From Malurus cyaneus samueli (taxonomy: Eukaryota; Chordata; Aves; Passeriformes; Maluridae), in assembly GCA_009741485.1 (NCBI GenBank), contig VKON01002658.1, forward strand, positions 891,623 through 955,622: a DNA stretch of 64,000 nt. Reading direction: 5' to 3'. Below the pieces are notes generated by a model. It made no database searches, had not been told where the DNA came from, and saw only the letters and a list, made by a program, of their open reading frames with translations. Positions 10,237 to 21,546 of this stretch are shown here, piece after piece (positions within the stretch are counted from its first letter, which is position 1; every line of letters begins with the position of its first letter). The translations under genes and the position numbers were made by a program.

Positions 10237-13200
10237 CCTGATGTTTGTTCAGTTCAGAATACTGTGAATTCTACCACTCCTGGGGACATTTTCATTGCTT
10301 TATTCTGTTAGGAGAGGGTCAAAATGGGACATGCTGCTCACCCAGCATACCATGTCCTTCTTCAGGATTTCTGTTGCCCTTTTTTCCCTGGCAGCCACCT
10401 CTGTGTTCAGGAGAATTTGCCGCTTTTTCTCTGTTAATACAACAGAGAAATTTTATTTTACCATAATGCTGCAATGGTATATTCTGTGTTAAATGAAAAA
10501 GGAACACGATTTCTCTCCAATCACTCTTTTTTGATTCTCTAGCTGTGTTTCATTTCACTGGACAAGTAAATGCTGGCCATTTGTACACCCTGTTTGCAGG
10601 GCCCTCCAACCTCTCTTTTACTCTTAGAAATCAATCCCCTGGTTAGAAAAAAACCTGCTTTCCACAACCACTAAGCTCACCTCAAAAACATTTTTACAGA
10701 GAAATGAGGGGTATAAAATGCGTGGTTCCATCCAGTGCTTGGGTCACCAGTAACTCCTGCCTTTTCTTGGAAAGGACCCTGGGTATTTTTAACGTGTTTG
10801 CCATTAACAACTCATCCATTTGATGGGAAAATCTCATAAATTGCTGTTCCTTAGAACTGAGTAATTACACACGAAATTCAGTGTGTGCATATGAGAGAGG
10901 AACTTCAGCTCATTCTTGGTTTCAGACAGGGGCTCGTTAAGCCCCCCTAATGCAGCAGAAGACTCCCAACGTTAACACTTCCATTCTCATCTCCATAAAT
11001 GAGGATTTGAACACATAATTCCCTGAGATGAGTCTATACCTCTTGATTTTTATTTCTAAATCTATGCTCGCCTGGCAGATGTTGGGGGAATAGCTTTTAG
11101 CATTTTTTCATTTAGATTCTGATTAAAAGATACGCTGCTTTATTTTTTTTTTCCTTAAAACCAGCAAAACTAATTATTCATGAGCGCAAAAATCATCATC
11201 CCTGACTGAGAGACGTCTCAGCTGAGGGTCAGCAGCAGATAACGTGAGTGTTTGTGCCAGAATGGTGTTTCTGGGTTTCATTATCCTCAGGAATGGAGGA
11301 GAGGAGAAAGTTCAGGAGTTTCTCCTGCCTCTGCCCCCAATTCTGAGTGCCCAGAGCCAGGGAATGTGGGTTTTTCTGCTTCCCCTCCTTGGGCTTCAGC
11401 TCTCAGGGCATCATTCTCAGTGACAGAAAAGATGAGGAATGGGAAAGAGCAAGGAAAAACTGTTTTTTAAACTGATCCAGGGTGACTGGGTTCTTTCAGC
11501 TGTCCGTGTGCTCCTGGAATAACAGTTTTCCCGTATTTGTTATTGATATCCTGCCCAGTTCCTGGTTATTTGTCGCCACACCTCCGTTACCGTCAGGATG
11601 GAAATGTATTCCCTTTCTTTGCTGTATTCCTGCTTCACTTCCTGTTGTTGGGCAACACCTGGAATGGTGAAATTTTGGGCAGCTGGAGCAGCAGGGAGGA
11701 TCCAGACTTGTACCACTGGGCATTGCCTAAAACCCCTGACTCGCAGCAACCCCTGACTCTCTGATTTCATTAGCTGAGAGATCATAATCCAATTATTTTA
11801 TTTTTAATTTCTCCTTCCTGAGCTCTTTTGCAGATGCTGCTTTTTGGCCCCTTGACAGAAGGCTTTCAGCCTTCTTTATGAAAATCCCAGATTGCAGCCT
11901 TCCGTGGGGGTATTTCTTGAGTTATGGAGTTAACCTGAGAAGGCAGAGAAAAAGCTTTATTACACTGCTACAAGCTGCCAGCTCCTGGCTAATATTTTAA
12001 AGGTGTGGGTTCCTGAGTCGCTCTGGTGTGGTATCAGTTCTCTCAGATTTTGTAAACAGAGCCCTGTGAACCCTGAGTACCCGAACTGCGGCGTAAAGGC
12101 AAAACTAAAATTACTCATTTAAGGTCATCTGTTTTTACTGACACACCAAAAGGTCTGGGAGAAGGAGTGAGCAAGCATCATATTTCTCAAATACAAAATT
12201 TTACAGTGGGAACGTGTTATAAAACATTCTGCCAGTGTTGTTTCCCCTGGGATTTAGAGTGAGAGACATGAAGGCTGACAACTCTCTTCCTGTTGTAGGT
12301 CAGAGCTTCAAGGAACTCTGTAATCTTCCCACCAGCTTTACTCTCTCCTGGAACTCACGGTTAAAATTAGATGCTGGCTGAACTTTAGCAGTCCCAATTT
12401 GAAAGCTTTTTCGGAGGCACAAGTCAAACAACTGCAGAGGGGAGTTTTCTCACAGTGCCATTTTGAGAACGGCTCTGTGCGGAGGAACGTCCTCCGTGAA
12501 CCGGCGGCTCTCTCGCTGAGATGTTCCCATAAATCATCATTAACAGGAGAGGCCACTGGGCAGCCTGGAAATCATCTCTGTGGGTGCTTTCTGTGGCAGA
12601 GAGGTGTCTTTCTTTAGGCTGTTGCTGTGTGTTTTGGGTTGGTTTTTGGTTTTCTCACCGTTTCTCCTCCTGCCCCGTTGGCTGTTCCTACCCCAGCAAA
12701 AAGTCAAATATCAGACAAACGAGGGGAAAAGAGAGGGTGGCAAGGCTTTACAGTGAGGGCTGTGAGTTCTGGGCTGCAAACCCGGGGATTAGGCAGGAAT
12801 TGGAGCTCCAGAGCCCAGGACAGCCTGGGCACACAGTGCAGGAGGGCGAGGGTTCTGCTTTGTCTCTGCTGTGCCCGTCCCGCTCCCAGCCCAGCCTGCC
12901 TTGATTACCCCTTTTGTTCAGGACTCAAAACAGCTTGTAAATTTTTTTATCATTCCTTCCCAGATTGCGTGGAGTGCATTGGAGCCTCCCCTCGTAGCCT
13001 TTTCCCACATCTGTTTTCCAAACTCATTACTTTCATGTTATTAGCTTCATTGAAAGCGCTGTGTTTATTTCCATCCCAAGAGTTTATTTTTTAGCTTTTG
13101 AATTCATGCAACAACTCCATCAAATGATGATTTCTTTTACAAAAATTGCCATCTATCAATTTTTCCTGCTTGTAATTGTTTCTAACACTGACTTTGTCCA

Positions 13201-15484
13201 CAGACTGATACCACCGACAGCACCAAGGAGCTGTGATGGAAATGCTGTTTGTAATTTTGATTTCTTGTGATAATAATACAAATATTCAAATTTAGGAGGA
13301 GAGCTTTTGTCCCCTGCTTGCTTACACAGAACCTCACACAAATTTTGTCTAATCCCAGCTGAACCCAAGAGTTTTTCCTTTACAAACGTTAACCTGAGCC
13401 CATGGCCAGTCCAACAACTGTGTGAGGATGCTGAAATGTCTTAATTTCCATTAAGTTTTAACGTCTTAATTGTCCCTTGCCAGGCTAATCACCGTGCCTG
13501 TCTCACTCTTATCTCATGCTTTTTGCAGCTCTGGGTGCTCTTTGTGCCACCTGTGGTTCTTCTTCCCATTTCAGAGTGGGGTTTTACTGATCTTTGGCCT
13601 GTTTTAATAAAATATCTGAAGCATTTGGTTGGGCTGGAGCCATCAGGTGCCTGTTCCATGATGTCATTTTGATCCTAAATCATTCTGATCATTCAGATCA
13701 TTCAGAATAGTCATTTTGATCCTAAATCCCACAGAGGTGGGGTTAGTAGAGCTCTCCTGTATTTAATCCAGTTTTTAATTTAAGATAAGGAATGCACACA
13801 CACCCTGTGCTGTTTATCATTGATTTCTCCCTTTTCTCATTGCAACCATAGGCATTTCTTACAGATGACAGAATTATCTATATGTGGTTAATCACCCTTA
13901 AAAATGCAAGTGATTTTGTTGGAAAATCTATGGAAGAGGGGTTTTTTTTCCTGGAAAAATCACGGGAGGACACAAAGCTCTGCCCTGTCCTGGGGTCTGT
14001 GCTGTCAGCCTCTGCTGTGTGGCTTTAGGAGAACCCAACCAGGGCTTTGTGGGCTGAATTCCTTTGGGTTTTGGGAACAGATCACGGCCCCAAAGGTGAT
14101 TCTGGGTTCTGTGGATCAGTGCATAAATCAATTCATGATTTAGAGCTGTTTGTGCATAAAATGTCCATCCCAAGGGCATCCTGAAGGGATTCACAGACAC
14201 CTTCTGGCCATCCTCCCTCGCTGAGCCCTACATTATATAGTTCCAAATGGTGTAAAATTGTATTTTATTTATCCAAAGTTGCAGTTTTCTCCTCGTTGTC
14301 CTCAGGTACATGATTTAGTTTATTCACCATGAAGGCTCTGCCCATTCTGGCTCCGAAACATTTGCTCCCCATTAATGTCCAGTAACCTCTGCTGGAAATG
14401 CAGGAGAAGCCTTTGGCAACTGTAAGCAATTGCTGGTTATTAATGCCAAAGCTGTAAAAATGAAAATAGGAAGGTCCTGCATAGGCACTGAGTGTTGGTG
14501 TTGTTTACATTCCCAATTTGATTCACATATTAACCACAATTAATGTGCTCTCTGCATTCTTCAATCACAGAGTGGATTTTTCTCTCCTGCTTTAACCCCA
14601 GATTGTTCCTAGCTGGAAAAGCTTTGAACAAATTCAGGCAGTGTGGAAGAATTGTGATTTGCATTATTTTAGGGTTGGAATGGGGTGGGAATGTTCTGCT
14701 GACCAGGGACACATTTAGCTGTGGCTGGGGGAAGATTTTTTTTTAAATTCACCTTTTTTCTCTCTCAGACACTCCCAGATGGAGATGGTGCTCTTGATTA
14801 CAACTGGAATAATAACAAAATAGTTCCCTGAAATCACATCCAATGCTGGAATCCTGGTCCTTCCCCACTCCTGACAATCCCTCCTTTCTCACCATATTCC
14901 CCCATTTTCTTTCGTAGCCCTGTGGGCTATGGAGGGATTAATTGTACCAATAAACACAACTTTATTTTATAGGTTTATAGCACGATTAGCTATCAAATAC
15001 TCTGTGCTAAAATAACATTTGCTAGGCTGTTTCAAGACAAAGTTTTGTTAGGCACAGTGGGCCTTTAATCCCCCGAGGAGTTCAGCTAACTAAATATAAT
15101 ATTAGTTAACATACTTTACTGATGTTAAGAAAATACTTCTGTGCTGCTGAGAGATCCTTAGTCATGGTATTCCACTGGCACTAATGGCTCTTTTCCTTCT
15201 CATGGAGTTTGTAAACTGGAGAACAATTTGGCTGGTTAATTCTGTTCCTGCTTTTGATGGTGATGGATATCCTCTATTGGAAATTCCCATCAGTGTTACA
15301 GACAGGGCTTGATCCTGTCATCATGCTGTTAATTGAGATATTGTAGGAAATTGTTGTTTCCAAAAGCTTTTGAGAGCTCACAGGAACAGCATTTCTTCCC
15401 TCTGTTCTGATTCCCCTGCTTTGGTTGGGCTCGTTGAGGTTTATTTCTGATCCAATTCTCTTTACTCCCTGCTGGATCACAGGA
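10237..15484. other. Gene-free unique sequence
   Basis: Over 5 kb with no recognisable gene or interspersed repeat. It holds short T runs (near 11140 and 13930) and a spaced direct repeat (13663-13728). The part at about 14920-15140 is AT-rich and repeat-free, with several TAAT and TTAG homeodomain-like words; it is a possible but unproven conserved non-coding element. Confidence 0.5.
13663..13728. repeat. 19-bp direct repeat
   Basis: The 19-mer GTCATTTTGATCCTAAATC is present at 13663-13681 and, identically, at 13710-13728. The spacer itself contains two GATCATTCA copies. This looks like a small local duplication. Confidence 0.85.
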
Positions 15485-15655
15485 CTCCAGAATGGTTTGG
15501 GATGGAAAAAGGGACAGGGAGGGACCTTCCACTGTCCCAGGGTGCTCCAGCCTGGCCTTGGGCACTGCCAGGGTTCCAGGAGCAGCCCCAGCAGCTTTGG
15601 GCACCCTGTGCCAGGGCTCCCCACCCTCCCAGGGCAGGGATTCTCCCTTATATTA
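15485..15655 (-). mobile_element. CR1 LINE fragment
   Basis: On the + strand it opens with CCAGAATGGTTTGGGATGG, continues through 'GGGACCTTCCACTGTCCCAG', 'TGCTCCAGCCTGGCCTTGGG' and 'GTGCCAGGGCTCCCCACCC', and ends in an AT-rich part. This is the antisense order of a CR1 3' tail. No coding is left. Confidence 0.85.
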
Positions 15656-17018
15656 GCAATCAGAATTATTTATCCAATATCCAGAATAGATTTGCCCAAG
15701 AACATCAAGGTTAAAGTACAGAATAATCTGGAATAATTCTCAATGTGTCAGACATTCCAGGTGAGGCAATGTCCCTGCAGAGAGCAGTGCTGTGTGAGGG
15801 AGGGAGAGGGGAGATGGAATTGCAATTTCTGAGCACACTTGGAGTTCACATGTGAGACCAAATGAGGGAAGCTGGACAAAAGCCCAAGCAAAGCATCAAG
15901 AAATATTCCAGTGGGATATTAGCAGGGACCCAGGGAGCTTTCTGACCTCCTAGGAAGCTCCTGAGAGCAGGTGGGTGTCCCTGTGGTGTCTTTGATCTCA
16001 AGGGCTGCTCACTTTGAGATTTGTTCATGTTTAGGACTGTGAGAATAAAACCCTGCAAAGCCTTTCAAGTGACCAGATTGTTCTAAACCCATGAGTCAGT
16101 GGCGCCTTTCCTTCTGTCCTCGCAGTGCCGGCCGCCCTTTATGCTGTTACAACCTCCTATGTTTTGATCCACTATAATCCAAATGTATTTAGTCTGTATT
16201 TTATTCCACTTTGTAAACACGTTTTGGTTTTTTTTTTTTTCCATAGCTGCAAATGGCTCCACAATTTATTTGTTTCAATTTGTAAATTGAACAAAAGGCT
16301 TTAATAAACAATGTCCTCAGGCAGCCTCTCATCTCCTTCTTGTGAAGAAATGCTGATTCCTAAACCCTGCAGCCTCTAAACTCCTCACAAATTCAAAAGG
16401 AAATCTTCCACCATTTTGCCCAGCTTGGCTGTTGAGAAGTCCAGAGCACTTCTAGCCATGAGTAAACTCTGCAGTTGAGTTTGTAAATAATTTTTGGGAT
16501 GACAAGTTGGTATTTCAGAGCATGCTGCTGGTGACATTGGTCTGCTCCATGGCACCGTGTGTGACAGTCAGGAATTATTGGAGGAGGCTTCAGTGCTCAG
16601 CTCCACTCTGTAGCTGACCAAAATGTTGGATTTTATGCTTTGGATCTCTGCTTATGACTGCTAAGCTGTAATTAGACAAGTTTAAGCTCCATCAGGCAGC
16701 TCCTGGCCATGAGCTCTGTAAACACGGGAGCTCTGGGAACGCCAAGAGAAGCCGGGCTGCAAACTGTGCTGAAAATTCAAACTTTCTGCAGCATCACAGT
16801 CCACAGCTGTTCCACTGCATTTTAGCAGTGGCTGAGACAGCCTTCAGCTTGCTTGGATCCTGAGGAATCTGAGCTGGAGAATTCCTGATTCTCATTGTTT
16901 GAATCATTTTTATATAAGTGTGTGATGTGTGTTGATAAAATACACATCCCATTCACAGGCAGGAATTCCATCTCCAAACTCTCAAGGGGTTACAAAAGAA
17001 AGCAAATCTTGTGCTGCT
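15656..17018. other. Gene-free unique sequence
   Basis: No gene or repeat family seen apart from a T run near 16228-16240. Open frames are short and scattered. Confidence 0.55.
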
Positions 17019-17254
17019 TCAGCTCATCTCAGGATGAGGATGGAGGATGAGGAAGGAGAAAATGAGGAGGGTTCAGCTCATCTCAGGATGAGGATGGAGA
17101 AAATGAGGGTTGAGCTCATCTCAGGATGAGGAAGGAGGACAAAGAAAGAGAAAATGAGGAGGAATCAGCTCATTTCAGGATGAGCATGGAGGATGAGGGA
17201 GGAGAAAATGAGGAGGGTTCAGCTCATCTCAGGATGAGGAAGGAGAAAATGAGA
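17019..17254. repeat. Minisatellite, 54-bp unit, about five copies
   Basis: Units begin TCAGCTCATCTCAGGATGAG and continue as purine-rich GGATGAGGAAGGAGAAAATG-like sequence. Units at 17019, 17111 and 17165 are 54 bp, the one at 17073 is 38 bp, and the last is partial. Because 54 is a multiple of three, the + strand reads as an 18-residue repeat of the type SAHLRMRMEDEEGENEEG. The 38-bp unit breaks the frame, and there is no gene context, so this is treated as non-coding. Confidence 0.9.
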
Positions 17255-18259
17255 ATGGCCAAAGCCCAACTAGAACTTTGTGTGGCTGCTGCCATAATAG
17301 ACACAAAAAATGCTTCTACAAATCCATCACCAACAGTAGGAGGGTGTGGAGGAGAATCTCCATCCTTTTTTCAGCTCCACACTGATTTTGAGGAGAAAAG
17401 TGCTGGGATTTTGCTGACAGATCACCAGCTGGTTTTCCAACCTGTATTAAATCTCTCTCCTTGGAACCTGCTGCAGACACACTGAGTTTCAGTGTATTTA
17501 TCTGCTCATGTTGGTTTTCCTGGCAACAGGGGAGGGTGGGATTGTTTATTCTCTTGCCTTTTTTTTTTATTTTTAATCTATTTTTATCAGCCTTTCCCAG
17601 GGGATGGAACCGGTAATATATAATATTACATCTGTGGTTCCCTGCTAGGTGATGCCATCTTTCTCACAATTCTTTTGCTCCTTCTGTGCAGAATATGGCG
17701 TGTGAGGTTTTTTTTTGTTTTGGCTTTGGCCAGATCCTTCTCCCATTGACTTCATTGCTGGTGCTAATAAAACCATGGGAAATGTTTTGATGGGTAGGAG
17801 ATTGCAGGGACTTGAGGTTTAGGCTTCGATACTGCATTGGCTGCTGCACACAATCTTTGGTAAACCAAAGAGAAAAAGCAAAGCTTGTTTTAGAAAGCCA
17901 CGGGCTTTTCAGAATGACGCTTGGCAAATTTTGGTCCTCACTTTGTCAAGTATTTGTCCACATATCAGTAGTTCCGTGCCTGTGTTTACACTCGTTTCGC
18001 CTCCGGGCTTGTTTTAGTAAGCGGGATAAAGTGTTTATTATGTGGCTTGTGAAGTATGTTCCTAATGGCCAGCTAACCCGTGGTGCCACAGAGACTGGGG
18101 GCTGTTGGGATGTCCTGTTGTGCAAGGCAGAGCGGGGCAGGCGCCCACAAGGCAGCCTTGGCCACCCCTGGGAGCCTGCATGGCTGTGGCAGGGAGGGCT
18201 GAGCTTTCCGAGTGCTTGGCTTGGCTGGAGGCTGCTGGCAGCTCTGCTCGGGGCTCCTG
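17255..18259. other. Gene-free unique sequence
   Basis: No gene recognised. A run of mostly T lies near 17560-17580 and another near 17708. The + strand frame that opens near 17812 only becomes long because it runs into the C/T array downstream. Confidence 0.55.
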
Positions 18260-18751
18260 CATCACCCTCCCTCTCTCATCATCACCCTCCCTCTCTCCAG
18301 CATCGCCTTCTCTCTCTCCTGCATCGTCCTCCCTCTCTCCAGCATCGCCTTCCCTCTGCATTGCCCTCCCTCTCTCCTGCATCGCCTCCTCTCTTTTCTG
18401 CATCACCTTCCCTCTCTCTTGCATCGCCCTCCCTCTGCATCGCCTTCCCTCGGCATTGCCCTCCCTCTCCCCTCATCGTCTTCCCCTCTCTCCTCATCTC
18501 ATTCCTTCTCTCCTCATTGCTTCCCCTTCTCTCCTCATCTCCCTCCCTCTCTCCTACATCGCCTTCTCTCTCCTGCATCGCCTTCCCTCTCTCCTCATTG
18601 CCTTCCCTCTCTCTGCATCGCCTTCCGTCTCCTGCATCGCCTCCCTCTCTCCTCATCTCCCTCCCTCTCTCCTGCATTGCCTTCTCTCTCCAGCATCTCC
18701 TCCCCTCTCTCCTGCATTGCCCTCCCTCTCTCCTCATCGCCTCCCCTCTGG
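18260..18751. repeat. C/T-rich minisatellite, about 16-21-bp units
   Basis: About 25 units, each beginning CATCGCC, CATTGCC or CATCTCC and followed by pyrimidines of the TTCCCTCTCTCCTG type. Unit length varies from about 16 to 21 bp. The + strand is almost pure pyrimidine except for the CATCG or CATTG starts. All three + frames and the minus frames stay open across it, giving SLSPASPSL-like and EREGDEERG-like repeats, which I regard as by-products. Confidence 0.92.
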
Positions 18752-21261
18752 AGGATCAGAGCGAACGGCTCCAGGAGAGGAGCTGCAATCTCAGCCCTGC
18801 GGTGCTCGCTCTCCTCGTGGTGATTATTTGTGGAGAGCAACAGTTCTGCAGAGTTCTCCTTCCTTTCACCTCCTTTTGGTTTGGAGCTGCTCTGCTTTGC
18901 AGCCTGCTCAGAGCCATTTTGGGAAATTTTACTAAAATTTCATCTGAGTTAAATTGGGGAGTCTGTTTCCACCCTTCATATGGTTTCAGGGCATCTCCCA
19001 TGTTTCATCTCTGGGTGTTCAGCAACTTTCTCACAAAAAGTTCCAACCAAAGCTCCTTTAACAACTCTCACCTAAGGGAGGTTGAAGAATTTCTTCTAAA
19101 ATGTAAGTTAGGCCTTCCAGAGCCAGAGTGCCTCCTGCAGATTCTCCTGGAAATAAATAATGCTGAAAAAAGTTTGCTTTCCTTAATGCAATAATATGTA
19201 GGAAGGTAGGTCTTGTATTAAATTACTTTGTATGTGATAAGATGTGATTATAATAAAGAAGGAGATTTATGATTGCTATAAAAAGAAATGTGATTGTATT
19301 ATAGTTTAAATAAGTTATTTGCATTTCAGATTTATTTTGGAGTAGTGTCTTTAGGCACCAGCTGCACACTGGGTTCACATGTGCCAGGAGCTGTGCAAAG
19401 AAAACAAGATTATTGCTGCTTCAGGAGCCTCGAGGGAAGTTGTGGCTTCCCGGGTTGTGTCTGGGAATAAAAGTGTGTTTCATGTGGGACCCTGTCCCTT
19501 CACTGCTGGCCAGTAAAAACTGCTTTGAGAATGGAGCTGGAAGGTGTGTCATGATCAAAACCTCATGGGCTGTTCACTGGGACCCCCTACTTTACAAATT
19601 CCTTTCCCACTACTTTAATTATTTTTAATTTTTTGCCGTTATATTTAGCACAGACATCCATCCCCAGCTGAGATCCGAGGCTGTTTGAGGGATGTGGGGT
19701 GAGCTGGCTTGGGTGAGGTGCAAATTGGGATCCCAGTGATTTACACCCCTGCTTAGAGCAGATAATTGTGGGGCCCTGATAAGATTTTTTTACAGCTCCA
19801 TCAGCTCGTCCCAGGGCAGCTCTGCCCCTGGAAGGCTCCGTTCCCTGCTCTGCTTGCAGGGAAATCAAAATGTCATCATCTCCTGTCTGCTGCACACCTG
19901 AAATTCCCATTCCAGATTCTCCTCCCCAGACACCCTCCAGGAGCAGAAGTGTTAAACGATTAAGGCATCTGAAATTGCGTTTTTGGGAGAATTTTTAACT
20001 CTAAATTTCTGAGCCTAAAGAAAGGCTGAACCTGGCCGTGGGTGCCTGCATGACCCTGCCCAACATGGGAATTTGGGCACGGTGAGGAAGGGCTGTGACC
20101 CTGCTCCTGTGGGGCAGATTGCCCAGTCCCTGGGGCTCATCCCTGCCTGGATGCCGGGATTGGAGCTGGGAGGGTTCATGGAGCAGCCACCCCGTTCCCC
20201 TGGCACCCCGGTACCTCTGTGTGCAATTCCCACGGAATTGCGGAGTGGGAGCATTGCCTGCTCTCCCCACTCCCGGGCTGCCAAGTTTCCACTCCTTTTG
20301 TAGGCACTGGCTGGTGCCTGGGGATGGCAGGGAAAGGGCAGCATCCACAGGCAGCTCCTGCACCCTTCCCTGCCTGGAATTTGCTGCAGGAGGAGAAGGA
20401 GGAGCCTTCCCCTGTGTGCAGGTGGTGTGGGGAGCAGCTCGAACCCATCCCCGTCCCCTTGGCCCCATGGGGGTTTCCTTTCCTTAGGGTTTTTCTTTTC
20501 CATCATTCTCAGCCTTAAGGTTTTTCTTTTCCATAATCTTCAGCCTGTGGCTGCCCTGTGCTGTCTGCAGAAGCACCTTCAAATAAATTCTCATTTAACA
20601 CCGTTCCAGAGGGTGAGGGATGCTCCTAAACTATTCCTTGTGTGAAAACAAATCTTCACCAAAGCTTTAAACCCCTCTCATACACAAATGAGAAGAGCTG
20701 ATTGCACCCAGCAGGCTCAGATTGCAGCTTTTTCCTAAATTGGAAGAAAAGCAACATCGTGGCATGTGTTCTGGAACATTCTGGGTGTTCTCACACACCC
20801 TTGAACAGCCCCACTGGAGCATCCACAGATACACCAAAGATACAGAATGGGAATGGGAACATCAAAATGGGAACATCAAAACACGCAGAGTTGTGAAACA
20901 GAAACTGCAGAAAACCTCAGTGATAAAGGAACCTCCTGGGATTATCTGGAATCTAAGCTGGAAACGCAGGAAAAGCTCTCTGTGAGCAGAGCATCCATAC
21001 AGGAATAATTTCATTCCCCAAGGTTGTCCCAGAGACAGCTCCACAGAGGAATTTCAGCCTCCCTGGCAAGAGGAGGGGTAAGGAATGAGCTCACTCACTC
21101 AAAGGAAAATTCAGCAAACTTTCAAATAATGCATCTTGGATGCCAATATATTGTATAGGCTGCAAGATGCTGGTTAATGAATGTTGAATTAGGATGTCGA
21201 TATTTCAGTTCTCCAACCTTTTAGGGTAATTTTACATGAATATTAAAAAAAAATAATAAAT
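18752..21261. other. Gene-free sequence, partly GC-rich
   Basis: No gene recognised. 19160-19330 is AT-rich. 20030-20470 is GC-rich with overlapping open frames on both strands, a common result of GC content. It contains a 32-bp tandem duplication (20486-20547) and a 17-bp duplicated word near 20847-20880. Confidence 0.5.
20486..20547. repeat. About 32-bp tandem duplication
   Basis: Two adjacent copies of a pyrimidine-rich unit beginning AGGGTTTTTCTTTTCCAT (20486) and AGGTTTTTCTTTTCCAT (20518), each closing with TTCAGCCT or CTCAGCCTT. The copies differ by small indels and substitutions. Confidence 0.8.
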
Positions 21262-21546
21262 AAAACATCCAGCACGTGTTTGCGCAGGATTCGGTTTTCA
21301 AGGGCAGTTTGATCTGGCCAGAAAGTGTCAGTGCAAGCAGTGGCAGCTGAAAGATGCCACTGTCACCTCCATGGGTGTGGAAAAGGACAGCGTGGTTCTG
21401 CACNAAAACATCCAGCACGTGTTTGTGCAGGATTCGGTTTTCAAGGGCAGTTTGATCTGGCCAGAAAATTTCAGTGCAAGCAGTGGCAGCTGAAAGATGC
21501 CACTGTCACCTCCATGGGTGTGGAAAAGGACAGCGTGGTTCTGCAC
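21262..21546. repeat. 142-bp tandem duplication flanking a single N
   Basis: Copy 1 is 21262-21403, the single undetermined base is 21404, and copy 2 is 21405-21546. Both copies are 142 bp, begin AAAACATCCAGCACGTGTTT and end GGACAGCGTGGTTCTGCAC. I count three differences: CGCAGG versus GTGCAGG near the start, and two bases in the GGCCAGAAA part. Equal length, near identity and the N exactly at the junction suggest an unmerged overlap of two contig ends or haplotypes. A true tandem duplication is the alternative. Confidence 0.9.

Noticed and set aside
17812..19194. A 460-residue + strand frame
   Set aside because: Its middle is the C/T-rich minisatellite, open in all three + frames, and the ends match no protein.
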